From the NCBI GenBank assembly GCA_900545605.1, contig UQZL01000005.1, positions 31,155-95,154 on the forward strand: 64,000 nt of DNA, given 5' to 3'. The position numbers were made by a program, and so were the translations under genes. The DNA comes from an uncultured Collinsella sp. GTDB lineage: Bacteria; Actinomycetota; Coriobacteriia; Coriobacteriales; Coriobacteriaceae. Within the stretch, counting starts at the first letter, position 1. Each line of letters begins with the position of its first letter. The notes beneath the pieces are model-generated. The model was not told the DNA's origin. It did not search any database and saw only the letters and a program-made list of their open reading frames with translations. Positions 49,004 to 58,153 of this stretch are shown here, piece by piece.

Positions 49004-50134
49004 CTAGGCGCGGTGCCAGTCGGTCAGGCAAGCATCGAGGGAGGCGATGAGCGCATCCTTGTCCATGTGACGGCCGATGATGCACAGGCTCGTCATGCGG
49101 TCGCCCGTCTCGTCGTCCCAAATCTGCATGATCTCGGGGTTCTCGTCGATAATCTTCTGCTTCTCGCCCTCGGGCGCCGAGTCGACAAACAGGCCGTTCT
49201 CCATCAGGCGCATCTGGTGTCCGGCCTGCTCGAACATGTAGCACATGTCCGGATCGCCGGTCTGCCACAGCGGACCCTTGACGCGGATGACCTCGTCGGG
49301 CCACTCCTGCTCAACAAAATCGGTGAACTTCTGCAGGTCAAACGGCTTGCGGCGCGAGTACACAAAGGTCTCGATGTCGTACTCGAGCACCTCGGGGTCG
49401 TCGTGCTCTTCGGGATGCTCCATGGCCTCGATCCAGGCAGCGGAGTTGTAGGCGCGCATAAAGTCGAAGCGGTCGGTATCGAGCAGCTCCTCCATGGGGA
49501 CCTCGCCGTTTTGGGCCTCGACGATCACGGCGTCTTTCTGCAGGCTGCGCACGATGGCCTTGAGCTCGGCGATCTGCTCAGGGCTCACGGTATCGGTCTT
49601 GTTGAGGATCAGCGTGGAGCAAAACTCGATCTGCTGGATGAGCAGGCTCTCGATGTCGTCCTCGTCGATATCCTCTGCCAGCAGGTCGCGACCGCCGTTG
49701 AACTCGTCGTACATACGGGCGCAATCGACCACGGCCACGATGTTGTCGAGTGCGAGCTTGGGCTCGCCGCCCACCTTGGCCTCGTCGCAGAAGCTCGAGA
49801 TGGTGTAGGCGATGGGGATGGGCTCGCAAATGCCCGATGCCTCGATGATGATGTAGTCGAAGTTGCCCGAATCGGCGATGCCCTGCAGCTGGTTGGCCAG
49901 GTCGTCCGAAAGCGTGCAGCAGATGCAGCCGTTGGTGAGCGGGATGAGGTCGTCGGTCTCGGAAAGACCGCCGTCGGCGATAAGGCTGGCGTCGACGTTG
50001 ATCTCGCCGATATCGTTGACGATCACGGCGGCGCGGATGCCGCCGTCGTTAGCGAGGATGTGGTTGAGCAGCGTGGTCTTGCCGGCACCGAGGTATCCGG
50101 TAAGCATGATGATCTTCACGGGTTTGTTGGGCAT
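49004..50134 (-). CDS. CobW/COG0523-family metal-trafficking GTPase
   Basis: 376-residue P-loop GTPase. Walker A GYLGAGKTTLLNHIL, the family metal motif CICC in PLTNGCICCTL, switch/Walker B YIIIEASGICEP, and NKTD (LILNKTD) for guanine binding. The C-terminal CobW_C domain covers about 250-376. Members insert or deliver Zn, Co or Ni to client enzymes. ATG 50134 follows AAAGGAGGG. No Zur box or B12 genes are nearby, so the metal is unassigned. Acidic insert (EHPEEHDDPE) may bind metal. Confidence 0.92.
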   Translation of the reverse strand: MPNKPVKIIMLTGYLGAGKTTLLNHILANDGGIRAAVIVNDIGEINVDASLIADGGLSETDDLIPLTNGCICCTLSDDLANQLQGIADSGNFDYIIIEASGICEPIPIAYTISSFCDEAKVGGEPKLALDNIVAVVDCARMYDEFNGGRDLLAEDIDEDDIESLLIQQIEFCSTLILNKTDTVSPEQIAELKAIVRSLQKDAVIVEAQNGEVPMEELLDTDRFDFMRAYNSAAWIEAMEHPEEHDDPEVLEYDIETFVYSRRKPFDLQKFTDFVEQEWPDEVIRVKGPLWQTGDPDMCYMFEQAGHQMRLMENGLFVDSAPEGEKQKIIDENPEIMQIWDDETGDRMTSLCIIGRHMDKDALIASLDACLTDWHRA

Positions 50135-50220
50135 GTGCCCTCCTTTGTTAGACATGGCTTACAGTTGAATCTTATGCCAAACGCCTGCTCTTATACCCAC
50201 GCGCCGGCAAATAACACAAG

Positions 50221-50562
50221 CTACTCCCAGGCTCCCCATACATCGGGGCAATAACCGACGGCGGCCTTTTTGCCGTTGCGCACGATGGGCTCGGCTAGAA
50301 CCTGCTGGTTCTCGAGCAGTTTATCGAAGCGCTGACTGGGGGTAAGGTGCTGGATGAGCGCGAGCGTCTCCTCGTCCTTGGCTTTGGGGTTGAGCAGCTT
50401 GTCGATGCCGCCGACCGCCTGCATCACGCTCGTGAGCTCGCCCTTGCTCATCTCCTTTTCCTTAAGGTCAATAAACTGCACCTTAATGCGGCGCTCCTTA
50501 AAATAACGCTGCGCCTTCTTGGTATCGAAGGACTTCTTGGTGCCGAAGATTTGAATATTCAT
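50221..50562 (-). CDS. ArsC/Spx-fold protein lacking the catalytic cysteine
   Basis: 113-residue thioredoxin-like protein of the ArsC/YffB/Spx family. It starts MNIQIFGTKKSFDTKKAQRYF, where the usual CxxC or Cys-x-T position is SFDT, so the redox cysteine is replaced by serine. The later helix (KLLNPKAKDEETLALIQHL) and the cis-proline strand LAEPIVRNGKKAAVGY are family-like. Without Cys it cannot be an arsenate reductase; a binding or Spx-like regulatory role is possible. ATG has GGCGG upstream. Confidence 0.87.
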   Translation of the reverse strand: MNIQIFGTKKSFDTKKAQRYFKERRIKVQFIDLKEKEMSKGELTSVMQAVGGIDKLLNPKAKDEETLALIQHLTPSQRFDKLLENQQVLAEPIVRNGKKAAVGYCPDVWGAWE

Positions 50563-50746
50563 TTATTGTTCCGCCGTTCTGACGAACGGCGGTCACCTCG
50601 ACGCTGCAAAGCCATCTGATGGGCAATCTGCCTTTCAATCGTCGGGCGCGGGCAAAAGCCCAGCGCCCTCCTCTTTCAAGGCACCTTGCCTCATCAGCTG
50701 GCTTTTCGCTGACATCAACGAAACATCGAGGCGACCACCGTTGGAC

Positions 50747-51370
50747 TTATCGAATGAAGTTGGTCGTGGCGTGATCGGCCTCGGGGACTTCGATGCCGGC
50801 GGCGCGGCCTGCTTCGATGCAACGCAGGAGCCAGGCCATGTTCTTGCCGATATTGCGCATGGTGGCAAGGCCCTCGGCATCGCCTTCGGCGTCGCCGGGC
50901 ACGCGGCCAAACACGTTGTTCCAGTAGGTGGAAGCCACCACGGGCATCTGCTTGATGGTGAAGTACTTGTTGAGCACATCGAAGGTGGTCGACGTGCCGC
51001 CACGACGCGCAACGGCGACCGCGGCGCCAGGCTTGTGCTCAAAGGCGCGGCCGCCCGCGTAGAAGGCACGGTCGAGGGCCGAAAGAATACGGCCGCTGGG
51101 GTGTGCATAGTAGACGGGCGAGCCAAAGACAAAGCCGTCTGCCTGCTCGGCGGCGGCGATAAGCTCGTTCACCACATCGTCGTCGAAGGCGCAGCGCCCA
51201 TCAAGCTTGCCGCACTGGCCGCAGCCGATACAATCGCGAATGGGTTTGGCGCCCAGCTGGAACACCTCACTGTCGATGCCCTCGGCACTAAGTTGCTCGG
51301 CGATCTCGGCGAGCGCACGAGCGGTGTTGCCATTTGCCTTGGGGCTGCCGTTGACTAAAAGAACCTTCAT
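50747..51370 (-). CDS. Flavodoxin-like NAD(P)H-dependent oxidoreductase
   Basis: 207-residue FMN protein of the NADPH-dependent FMN reductase/iron-sulfur flavoprotein group. KVLLVNGSPKANGNTARAL binds FMN phosphate, and CIGCGQCGKLDGRCAFDDD carries four cysteines in a CxxCxxC...C pattern that could hold a cluster or zinc. GFVFGSPVYYAHPSGRIL is the isoalloxazine loop. ATG 51370 is preferred over the GTG before it; GGGAG lies upstream. A stand-alone gene with unknown partner. Confidence 0.92.
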   Translation of the reverse strand: MKVLLVNGSPKANGNTARALAEIAEQLSAEGIDSEVFQLGAKPIRDCIGCGQCGKLDGRCAFDDDVVNELIAAAEQADGFVFGSPVYYAHPSGRILSALDRAFYAGGRAFEHKPGAAVAVARRGGTSTTFDVLNKYFTIKQMPVVASTYWNNVFGRVPGDAEGDAEGLATMRNIGKNMAWLLRCIEAGRAAGIEVPEADHATTNFIR

Positions 51371-51452
51371 CACAAACTCCCTCTGCTGTCGGTGACTTCT
51401 GCAGAGGATTATCTCATGATGGGGCAGGCGATGCGCGCCGCGACCCGTGCCG

Positions 51453-52982
51453 TTAATCCAACTTGGTACCCGGCACCTGCACGGCCTCGGCGAGCAGTGT
51501 CTTCAGCTCGTTTAGGATGGAGACGGGCTGGCGGTCGACGCTGTCTAGATGAAGCGTTGCCACGCGCATAGGCGGCAGGTACTCAAGCGAGCCGATGAGC
51601 ACGGGCGAGCCTAAGGACCGCTCGATCTCGTCGGCGATCTGGTCGGTTTCCTGGGGATCGAGGTTATCGAAAAGCGCCACGAACATCGGTCCGGTTGAGC
51701 GGAACAGGCAACCCTTGCCGCGTGAGCAGTCCATGAGGCAGGCGGCGCTTTCGGCCAAAACACGGTCACCCGCATCAAAGCCAAAGCGGGCATTGACCTG
51801 AGCGATATCGTCAATTTTAATGGCGACAAAGCCCACCTCGTGCGCCACGCGACGCATCTCGCCAATGGCGTTGACCAGGGCGTGGATATCGCCCAAGCCG
51901 GTCACGGAATCGGTCGTATCTGCCAAGCTTCGGTTGATGATAATGCCCACATACATGTTGGGCTCGGTATCGGTGGCGTCCAGGCGGTAGCCCGTACAGT
52001 CACAAAGCACGTATTTTCCGGTGGCGTCTATGACGCGATACTGCATGTAATGGAAGTGCCACGTGCCGTTTAGCACCATATCGAGCTCGGTGCGTACATT
52101 GTCGCGGTCTTCGGGGTGAACGCGGGCAAGCCACATGTCGACAGAGTTGTAGGGGTGTTGCGAGGGCAGGTCAAAATCGCGCACGGCATTAACCGACCAT
52201 TGCGATTCGCCGGTATCGAGGTTAAGGATAAACGGATAGCGCGTCTCGGAGCTCATGGAGATCGCTTGGAACACGCGGTCGTTGCAGGGAAGCTGATCGG
52301 CGATCGGGCGTTGCGACGCGTTGTCTTCTTTCGGTTGCTGCACGCGGTGCATGAGCTTGTAGCGATACATTTTTCGGTCGGCGTCCATGACCGTCTGGCG
52401 ATGCGTATCGCCAGCAAGCGGGTCGACGCGCGAGCAGCCAAAACTAAAGCTCGCGATCATGGGCGCTTTGCCGTCCGATGTTGCCTCGATAAGATCGCTG
52501 CGCGTCCGCTCCAGGCGCCGCTCGAGCTCGGCTTCGTCTACCGTAGGAGACACGAGTACAAATTCGTCTCCGCCGATACGGAACAGCAGATCATCGTGCT
52601 TCATTGTTTCGGTGAGCACGCGGCAGATGCCCAGAATGTAGCGGTTGCCCTCGGCGTGGCCAAACGTATCGTTGCAATGCTTGAGGTGGTCGATGTCGAT
52701 ATAGGCGCAGGTGAAGGGGATGCCTTTGCGCCAGAGTTGATCGACGTGGCGGTCGAGCCCGCCACGGTTGCCAAGATTGGTGAGCGGATCGATATAGGCG
52801 CTGCGCTCAAGCAGCTGCCGTTCCTGCTGCAGGACGGCATGCGTTTTTTGTAGCTGCTCGCCAATGGCACGCAGCTCTGCGGGCAATGCCGAAACATCGA
52901 GCTCGGCGGTTGAGGCCCCGTTCGCAAGCCGTTGAAGGTGGGCGATGATTGATTGCTCGCCCAGGCGATACGACTCGTTCAT
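51453..52982 (-). CDS. GGDEF-PAS protein with degenerate second GGDEF
   Basis: 509-residue cytoplasmic signalling protein. An N-terminal helical region leads into a diguanylate cyclase domain with DPLTNLGNRGGLDRHV, IDIDHLKHCNDTFGHAEGNRYI and intact RIGGDEFV (about 150-155). A PAS-like domain (about 260-370) has HPYNSVDMWLARVHPEDRDNV and YMQYRVIDATGKYVLCDCTGY. The last 120 residues look like a GGDEF domain without the signature. It probably makes cyclic-di-GMP in response to a PAS ligand. ATG 52982 follows AAGGAGG. Paralogue of the next gene. Confidence 0.9.
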   Translation of the reverse strand: MNESYRLGEQSIIAHLQRLANGASTAELDVSALPAELRAIGEQLQKTHAVLQQERQLLERSAYIDPLTNLGNRGGLDRHVDQLWRKGIPFTCAYIDIDHLKHCNDTFGHAEGNRYILGICRVLTETMKHDDLLFRIGGDEFVLVSPTVDEAELERRLERTRSDLIEATSDGKAPMIASFSFGCSRVDPLAGDTHRQTVMDADRKMYRYKLMHRVQQPKEDNASQRPIADQLPCNDRVFQAISMSSETRYPFILNLDTGESQWSVNAVRDFDLPSQHPYNSVDMWLARVHPEDRDNVRTELDMVLNGTWHFHYMQYRVIDATGKYVLCDCTGYRLDATDTEPNMYVGIIINRSLADTTDSVTGLGDIHALVNAIGEMRRVAHEVGFVAIKIDDIAQVNARFGFDAGDRVLAESAACLMDCSRGKGCLFRSTGPMFVALFDNLDPQETDQIADEIERSLGSPVLIGSLEYLPPMRVATLHLDSVDRQPVSILNELKTLLAEAVQVPGTKLD

Positions 52983-53109
52983 GATGTAAAACCTCCTTGG
53001 GCGAGACAACGGTTTGTATCATATGCCCAATTGCATTTTAATGGGGATAATAAGTTAGCCAATGGGGACAAACGTGCCCCTCAACGGTAGCGGCCTGCAT
53101 GTGAACGCA

Positions 53110-55827
53110 TCAATCCTCGCCATCGCCATCGAGCAATGCCTCAAAATCTACCGCCGGCATGGGACGGTAGTAGAGGAAGCCCTGAGCGTAGCGGGCGCCC
53201 ATCTGACGGAGCAGCTGAGCCTGTGCCTCCGTCTCGACGCCTTCGATCACAACGGGCAGATCGAGCGATTGCGCCATCCCGAGCATCGACGAAATGATTT
53301 GCGCGCTACGGCCTTGATCGCCGTCGACGGGCACAAACGTGCGGTCGAGTTTGATGACGTCGACGTTGACGTTTTTGAGCATCGCGAGCGTGGACTGGCC
53401 GGTGCCAAAATCGTCCATGTAGGTCGAGAAGCCGCGGGTGTGCAGGTCGGCCGTCAGTTTATCCACAGCCTCGGGCTCTCCGGTATAGGCAGTCTCGGTA
53501 ATCTCGATGCGCATGAGCTCGGGCGGTAGGTTGTATTGGGCGGCGAGCGCCCCCATATGTTCGGCGACATCGCAGGCGAGGATGTCGACACGCGACACGT
53601 TAAGGGAAATCGGAATTACTCGAAGTCCTCGATCGATGCGCTCGCGCAGCCACGAGGCGACACCCTGCCAAATGTACTTGTCGAGCGTCACCACAAAGCC
53701 GCTTTCCTCGAGTGCGGGGATAAACGTTACAGGCGAAATGAGGGAACCGTCCTTGCCAATCCAGCGCGTGAGAGCCTCGGCGCCAACGATCTCGCCAGTT
53801 TCCATGTCGACCTGGGGCTGCAGGTAGTAGGTAATGCGGCCGTTTGAGAACGCATACTGGAATTCGGTCAGCGTGCGGTGGAACGCGGTTTCACGCTCGT
53901 ACTCCTCGGGGCGGAAAATGGCGACGCGCTCCTTAAAGTCGTTTTTTGCGCGCCGATTGGTAAACATGGCCTTGGCCTGCGCGTCGATGGTGATTTCCTC
54001 GTTGGGGTCGATGGGGCAAACGCCCATGGACGGCCAGAAACCCACACCGTCATCATGCTTGGCCACGGCGGCGCGAACGCGGTTATGGATTTGATGGACG
54101 GTGTCGTGCTCAAAGGGGATGAGAATGCAAAAGTCGTCTTGGCCCCAGTATCCTGCGACGCCCATCTCGGCATTCTCGATGTCTTTGAGGACCGTGCCCA
54201 CATCGGCGAGCACGCGGTCGCCCTCGGCCTGTCCGTGCCATTCGTTAAACAGTCGCATATGACCCATGTCGACGGTGGCGATACACCAAGCGCCGTCGCG
54301 CCCTGTCCTCAGAAATGCGTTGGCACGCCGCATAAACTCGCTGGGTCGATAGAGGCCCGTGAGCGTATCGATGCGTTCGGCGACGGCGCTTTTACGCTCA
54401 ATCTCGGGTATGGGGAGGCTGTCGTTGGGGGCAAGCCCGCCGGCGGCGCGAAGACGACGGTCGAGTTCGCCTAAAACAGCGGTCGCTTGATTGATTAAGC
54501 GCTCGTAAAAGGCCGGGACGACAAGACAGACGGGGGTAATGGTGTCGTTCGTGATTCGAACAGGAGCGAAAACGGCCTCTTTAAGATGATGGGTCAGTTG
54601 CTCGAATGCCTCGTGGTCCAGATCGTTGCTGAGCACGACGAACTGGGCGTTTCGCGAGCGGAAGACGCGACTTCTGCCGCGAGTGATCGATAACATGCGG
54701 CCTGCGTATTCGGCGAGCATGTTGTCGACAGCCTCGGCCCCGTAGAGCTCGTTGAACTTTGCCGTGCCACAAACGCGGACCGCTATAAGCCCCGTCTCGC
54801 AACGGTCGCGACGGCAGGCATCGATGGCGTTGATCAGCATACGCTGCGTTCCGAGGCCCGTGGCGGCGTCGACGGTCTCGGCGAGTGAGTGGTTAACAAG
54901 TTCGCCGACATAGAGCGAGGGGGTATTTCCGTCGCCGTCGATGCGAAACCCGCGAGCGCGGCAGAGGACGTAGTCGCCCGCGGCATTGCGCATGCGGTAC
55001 TGCATGACGCGGCGGTGTTTGGAGCCATTATAGATTTGGTCGATGTCGTTGATGTAGGCCTCAAGGTCATCGGGGTGGACGCGCGTTTTCCAGTAATCGT
55101 GGCAGTTGTCTACATGCTCAGAAGGAAGACCGAGATCGCGCGAGGCGCCTTGTGACCAAAGGGTGCGATGTTTGTCCAAGTTCTCGATAAAGCAATAACG
55201 GCCTTCGTTGAGCATCGAAAAGGCGTCAAAAACGCGATCGCTTATTTCGAAGTCGTCGGTGTGGACTTGCGCGATATTGCGTCGATCAAGATGCATGGCA
55301 TGGCGTAGCTTGTAGTCGTACATGCGATGGTCGGCATCGAGTGTCATGCGATTGGAGACTTCACCCAGGGCGGGGTCGGCGTGCGACACTCCGTAGCTAA
55401 ACGAGTGAGGCATCTCGGAATCGTTGTTTTTGAGTAGGACCGTTCGGCAGTGTTCCAGGCGCTCGGCGAGGTCGTCCTCGGTCGCAATCGTAGACAGGAT
55501 GGCAAACTCGTCGCCGCCTATGCGAAACGCCGCCTCGTCCACCTTCATATACAGCTTGAGATAGAGACTCACCTGCAAGATATAGCGGTTGCCCTCGTCA
55601 TGCCCAAAGACGTCGTTGCAGTGCTTAAGGTTATCGATGTCGATAAACGCCATGGTCACGGGCAGTTCCTGCTCCCAGATTTCCTCTAGGGAACGGGCAA
55701 AGCCACCGCGGTTGCCAAGTCCGGTGAGCTGGTCGGTAAAGGCCGTCCTAATCAGATCATCCTGACGCTCGAGAAGGTCACGGACGGTCTTTTCGAGCGT
55801 TTCGGTGTAATTACTGACAGTATCCAT
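53110..55827 (-). CDS. GGDEF-PAS-GGDEF-GGDEF-EAL protein
   Basis: 905-residue cyclic-di-GMP enzyme. GGDEF 1 (about 30-165) is intact: DIDNLKHCNDVFGHDEGNRYI, FRIGGDEFA. A PAS-like segment (about 205-330), a degenerate GGDEF (about 340-460), another with WGQDDF in place of GGDEF (about 490-630), then an EAL domain (about 650-900) with GAEALTRW, ISLNVSRVD, RIEITETA, YMDDFGTGQSTL, VIKLDRTF and VIEGVET, all consistent with phosphodiesterase activity. It begins with a coiled N-terminus and no membrane helix. Its first 460 residues are colinear with the neighbouring paralogue. Confidence 0.92.
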   Translation of the reverse strand: MDTVSNYTETLEKTVRDLLERQDDLIRTAFTDQLTGLGNRGGFARSLEEIWEQELPVTMAFIDIDNLKHCNDVFGHDEGNRYILQVSLYLKLYMKVDEAAFRIGGDEFAILSTIATEDDLAERLEHCRTVLLKNNDSEMPHSFSYGVSHADPALGEVSNRMTLDADHRMYDYKLRHAMHLDRRNIAQVHTDDFEISDRVFDAFSMLNEGRYCFIENLDKHRTLWSQGASRDLGLPSEHVDNCHDYWKTRVHPDDLEAYINDIDQIYNGSKHRRVMQYRMRNAAGDYVLCRARGFRIDGDGNTPSLYVGELVNHSLAETVDAATGLGTQRMLINAIDACRRDRCETGLIAVRVCGTAKFNELYGAEAVDNMLAEYAGRMLSITRGRSRVFRSRNAQFVVLSNDLDHEAFEQLTHHLKEAVFAPVRITNDTITPVCLVVPAFYERLINQATAVLGELDRRLRAAGGLAPNDSLPIPEIERKSAVAERIDTLTGLYRPSEFMRRANAFLRTGRDGAWCIATVDMGHMRLFNEWHGQAEGDRVLADVGTVLKDIENAEMGVAGYWGQDDFCILIPFEHDTVHQIHNRVRAAVAKHDDGVGFWPSMGVCPIDPNEEITIDAQAKAMFTNRRAKNDFKERVAIFRPEEYERETAFHRTLTEFQYAFSNGRITYYLQPQVDMETGEIVGAEALTRWIGKDGSLISPVTFIPALEESGFVVTLDKYIWQGVASWLRERIDRGLRVIPISLNVSRVDILACDVAEHMGALAAQYNLPPELMRIEITETAYTGEPEAVDKLTADLHTRGFSTYMDDFGTGQSTLAMLKNVNVDVIKLDRTFVPVDGDQGRSAQIISSMLGMAQSLDLPVVIEGVETEAQAQLLRQMGARYAQGFLYYRPMPAVDFEALLDGDGED

Positions 55828-56151
55828 GTTCTAAGCGGCTTTCTGAGGTCGGGGCGGATTGCGTCGGGCGAGCTCGTTGTGTACACGCGTCGTTGCTCAG
55901 CGCTTTGCATGTATCCAGGCCCCCGCCTTGCCGCGTTGTTGAGTTAATTTGCCGGCTAATGTTCGCTGTTGATAACAGCTGAGTAGTGTAAACAATAGTG
56001 CACAATTATATATGGGTGCACATGCTGTGGGCGGCTATTATTCGACAAGCGGTAGCGCGACGATGCGATGTTCGATAAAAATGCGACTGGGACGATATAT
56101 GTTGACGGGTATACTTGTCCCGTTTTAAAACGCAGGAACGGAGATGGTCGC
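55828..56151. other. 324-bp divergent intergenic region
   Basis: Between the minus-strand GGDEF/EAL gene and the plus-strand patatin gene. The central part is AT-rich and contains GTGCAC twice around AATTATATATGG (about 56010-56035), which could be an operator. TTGACG with a nearby TATACT lies at about 56100. No further gene is visible. Confidence 0.5.
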
Positions 56152-57021
56152 ATGGTACAGCCGGATACGACGCGCACGGTGGGGCTTGCGCTCGAGGGAG
56201 GCGGCTACCGCGGTATGTATACGGCGGGCGTGCTCGACGTTTGGATGGAGCACGGTTTGACCTGCGACCATATGGTGGGTGTCTCGGCGGGCGCGGCGTT
56301 TGGCTACAACTTTAAATCGCGCCAGATCGGCCGCGCCATTCGCTATAACAAGGCCTATTGCGCCGACAAGCGCTATGCAAGCGTGACCAGCTGGCTGCGA
56401 ACCGGCGATATGTTCAATGCCGATTTTGCCTATCACGAGGTGCCCATCGAGCGCGATCCCATTGATTTGGAGGCGTATCGCGCCTGCCCTATGCGATTTA
56501 CGTGCGTGTGTACCGATATCGAGACGGGCAAGGCCGTCTACCACGACCTGCCCTATGGCGACGAGAGGGATATCGAGTGGATCCGGGCGTCGTCGGCGAT
56601 TCCCGTGGCGACGCGTCCCGTTGCTATTGACGGGCATAAGTATCTGGATGGTGGCGTGGCCGATTCTATTCCCAGCGCATGGCTGTTTTCGCAGGGGTAT
56701 GACCGCAATATCGTGGTACTCACGCAGCCGGCGGGCTTTGTGAAGCAGCCCAACAGCGTGATGCCCATGCTGCGGCGCGTGTTCCGTCACTACCCGGAGT
56801 TTGTTGCAGCGCTTGAGCATCGGCATGAGGTCTACAATGCCACGCTCGATGACCTGGCACGTCGCGAGGCTGCCGGCGAAATCTTTGTGGTGTGGCCGAG
56901 CGAATCGGTGAAGGTGCCGTCGCTGTGCCGCGAACCGGATGAACTCGAGCGCATCTACCAGGTCGGCCGCCACGATGCGGAGGCAACCTTGCCCGCGCTG
57001 GAAGCGTATCTGGCGGGGTAG
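56152..57021 (+). CDS. Patatin-like phospholipase
   Basis: 289-residue cytoplasmic acyl hydrolase. The oxyanion loop is LEGGGYRGMYTAGVL, the nucleophile elbow GVSAG, and the catalytic aspartate DGG in KYLDGGVADSI. The C-terminal part ends RHDAEATLPALEAYL, as in the bacterial YjjU/RssA-like group. It would hydrolyse lysophospholipids or similar esters. ATG 56152 follows GGAG; the open frame extends upstream to 56068 without support. Confidence 0.93.
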   Translation: MVQPDTTRTVGLALEGGGYRGMYTAGVLDVWMEHGLTCDHMVGVSAGAAFGYNFKSRQIGRAIRYNKAYCADKRYASVTSWLRTGDMFNADFAYHEVPIERDPIDLEAYRACPMRFTCVCTDIETGKAVYHDLPYGDERDIEWIRASSAIPVATRPVAIDGHKYLDGGVADSIPSAWLFSQGYDRNIVVLTQPAGFVKQPNSVMPMLRRVFRHYPEFVAALEHRHEVYNATLDDLARREAAGEIFVVWPSESVKVPSLCREPDELERIYQVGRHDAEATLPALEAYLAG

Positions 57022-57032
57022 GGGTCGCACAC

Positions 57033-57078
57033 GGAAAGCGCATCCCGGAATGGAGGCCCAAACTGGGACGCGCTTTCC
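57033..57078. terminator. Terminator-like hairpin
   Basis: GGAAAGCGC and GCGCTTTCC outer arms with inner TCCC/GGGA pairing, between the convergent patatin and thiE genes. Confidence 0.7.
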
Positions 57079-57116
57079 ATTGCTGAAGATATGAGGCTGC
57101 GAATCAGTTGGTCGGC

Positions 57117-57812
57117 CTATGCCTGCTGCCAGGTGTCGACGAGCTCCTTGGCCGCAGCGTAGGGATCATCGGCGCTGCAGACGGCGCTCACCACGAAAAA
57201 GCCGTCGACGCCGGTTGCCTTAAGCTGCGGCAAGTCGGCCGTCTTAACGCCGCCGCCCACCACGATGGGCACGGGGCTTGCCACGTGGAGTGCGGCTAGG
57301 TCCTCAAAGCTCTTGGTGATGATAGAGCCGTCGGCCGCGCGTCCGCAGTCGCGCTTGGTCTCGGTCTCGTGGAGCGGGCCGATGCCCAGGTAGTCGACCA
57401 GGCTCATGTCGGCGGTCTTGACGTACTCGAGCATCTCTTCGCAACGGGCCGAAAGGCCCACGATGGCATCGGGGCCCAGAAGCTTGCGGCAGACCTCGAC
57501 GGGAATATCGCTCTGGCCCACGTGCACGCCGTCGACGGCAATACCCTGCTCGCGCGCGGCGAGTACGCAGTCAAGGCGGTCGTCGATCAGCAAGGCGACC
57601 TGACCGGTCTTGCCGGCCTGTGCGATTGCCTGCGCGGCGTCGCCGGTCAGCGCAATGATCTCGCGGGCGCTTGCCACCTTGGAGCGCACCTGGATGCAGG
57701 TAAAGCCTGCGTCGAGCGCCTGGGCCACCACATCGCCCACGGGGCGTCCGAGGGTGTTTTCGGGGCCGAGCACCAGATAGGCCGAGATATCAAGGTTGTC
57801 GCGGATGCTCAT
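57117..57812 (-). CDS. thiE: Thiamine-phosphate synthase
   Basis: 231-residue TIM-barrel enzyme joining HMP-PP and thiazole phosphate to thiamine phosphate. Motifs: IQVRSKVASAREI, LLIDDRLDCVLA (Mg aspartates), VHVGQSDIPVE, GLSARCEE, DYLGIGPLHETETK and VPIVVGGGVKTADLP. It overlaps the upstream thiamine-binding gene by four bases (ATGA) and ends the thiM operon, which is under a TPP riboswitch. No thiC or thiD is in view, so the operon looks like salvage of thiazole plus joining. Confidence 0.94.
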   Translation of the reverse strand: MSIRDNLDISAYLVLGPENTLGRPVGDVVAQALDAGFTCIQVRSKVASAREIIALTGDAAQAIAQAGKTGQVALLIDDRLDCVLAAREQGIAVDGVHVGQSDIPVEVCRKLLGPDAIVGLSARCEEMLEYVKTADMSLVDYLGIGPLHETETKRDCGRAADGSIITKSFEDLAALHVASPVPIVVGGGVKTADLPQLKATGVDGFFVVSAVCSADDPYAAAKELVDTWQQA

Positions 57813-58150
57813 CGTGCTTCCTCCTGCTTTTTGATCTGCGCTTCCATGCGCTCGAGTTTGCCGGTCATGGTGTCGGTAAATCCAGGTCGAATATCGGCTT
57901 TGAGCACGACTTCGGTTCGGATGCCCTTGCTCGCCAACACAAAGGTTGCGTCACGCACGACCTGCATGACTTCGTCCCAGTCGCCCTCGATCTCGGTGAA
58001 CATCGAGGTGGTGCGGTTGGGAAGGCCGCTCTCGCGAATGACGCGCACGACCTCGGCGACCTCGGCGGACAGTTCATCGCCGGTGCCGCACGGGGCGATG
58101 GCCACAGCGACGAGCGTGTTCATGCCGGCATTGGTTGCGGGCTCGGACAT
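57809..58150 (-). CDS. Thiamine-binding protein (UPF0045/MTH1187 family)
   Basis: 113-residue ferredoxin-fold protein. NTLVAVAIAPCGTGDELSAEVAEVVRVI, an amphipathic strand TSMFTEIEGDWDEVMQVVRDA and IRTEVVLKADIRPGF are typical. Family members bind thiamine or its precursors in the cytoplasm. It lies between thiM (3-bp gap) and thiE (4-bp overlap). The context supports a role in thiamine salvage or precursor handling; the exact function is inferred. A later in-frame ATG (MNTLVAV) is an alternative start. Confidence 0.88.
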   Translation of the reverse strand: MSEPATNAGMNTLVAVAIAPCGTGDELSAEVAEVVRVIRESGLPNRTTSMFTEIEGDWDEVMQVVRDATFVLASKGIRTEVVLKADIRPGFTDTMTGKLERMEAQIKKQEEAR

Positions 58151-58153
58151 GGC

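Noticed and set aside
48906..49304. N-terminal extension of TrmL by about 130 residues
   Set aside because: It would overlap the CobW-type gene and a palindrome; ATG 48905 has AAGGAG and matches the family start.
48914..50254. 446-codon plus-strand frame opposite the COG0523 GTPase
   Set aside because: Antisense shadow; the minus strand has all GTPase motifs and a strong ribosome site.
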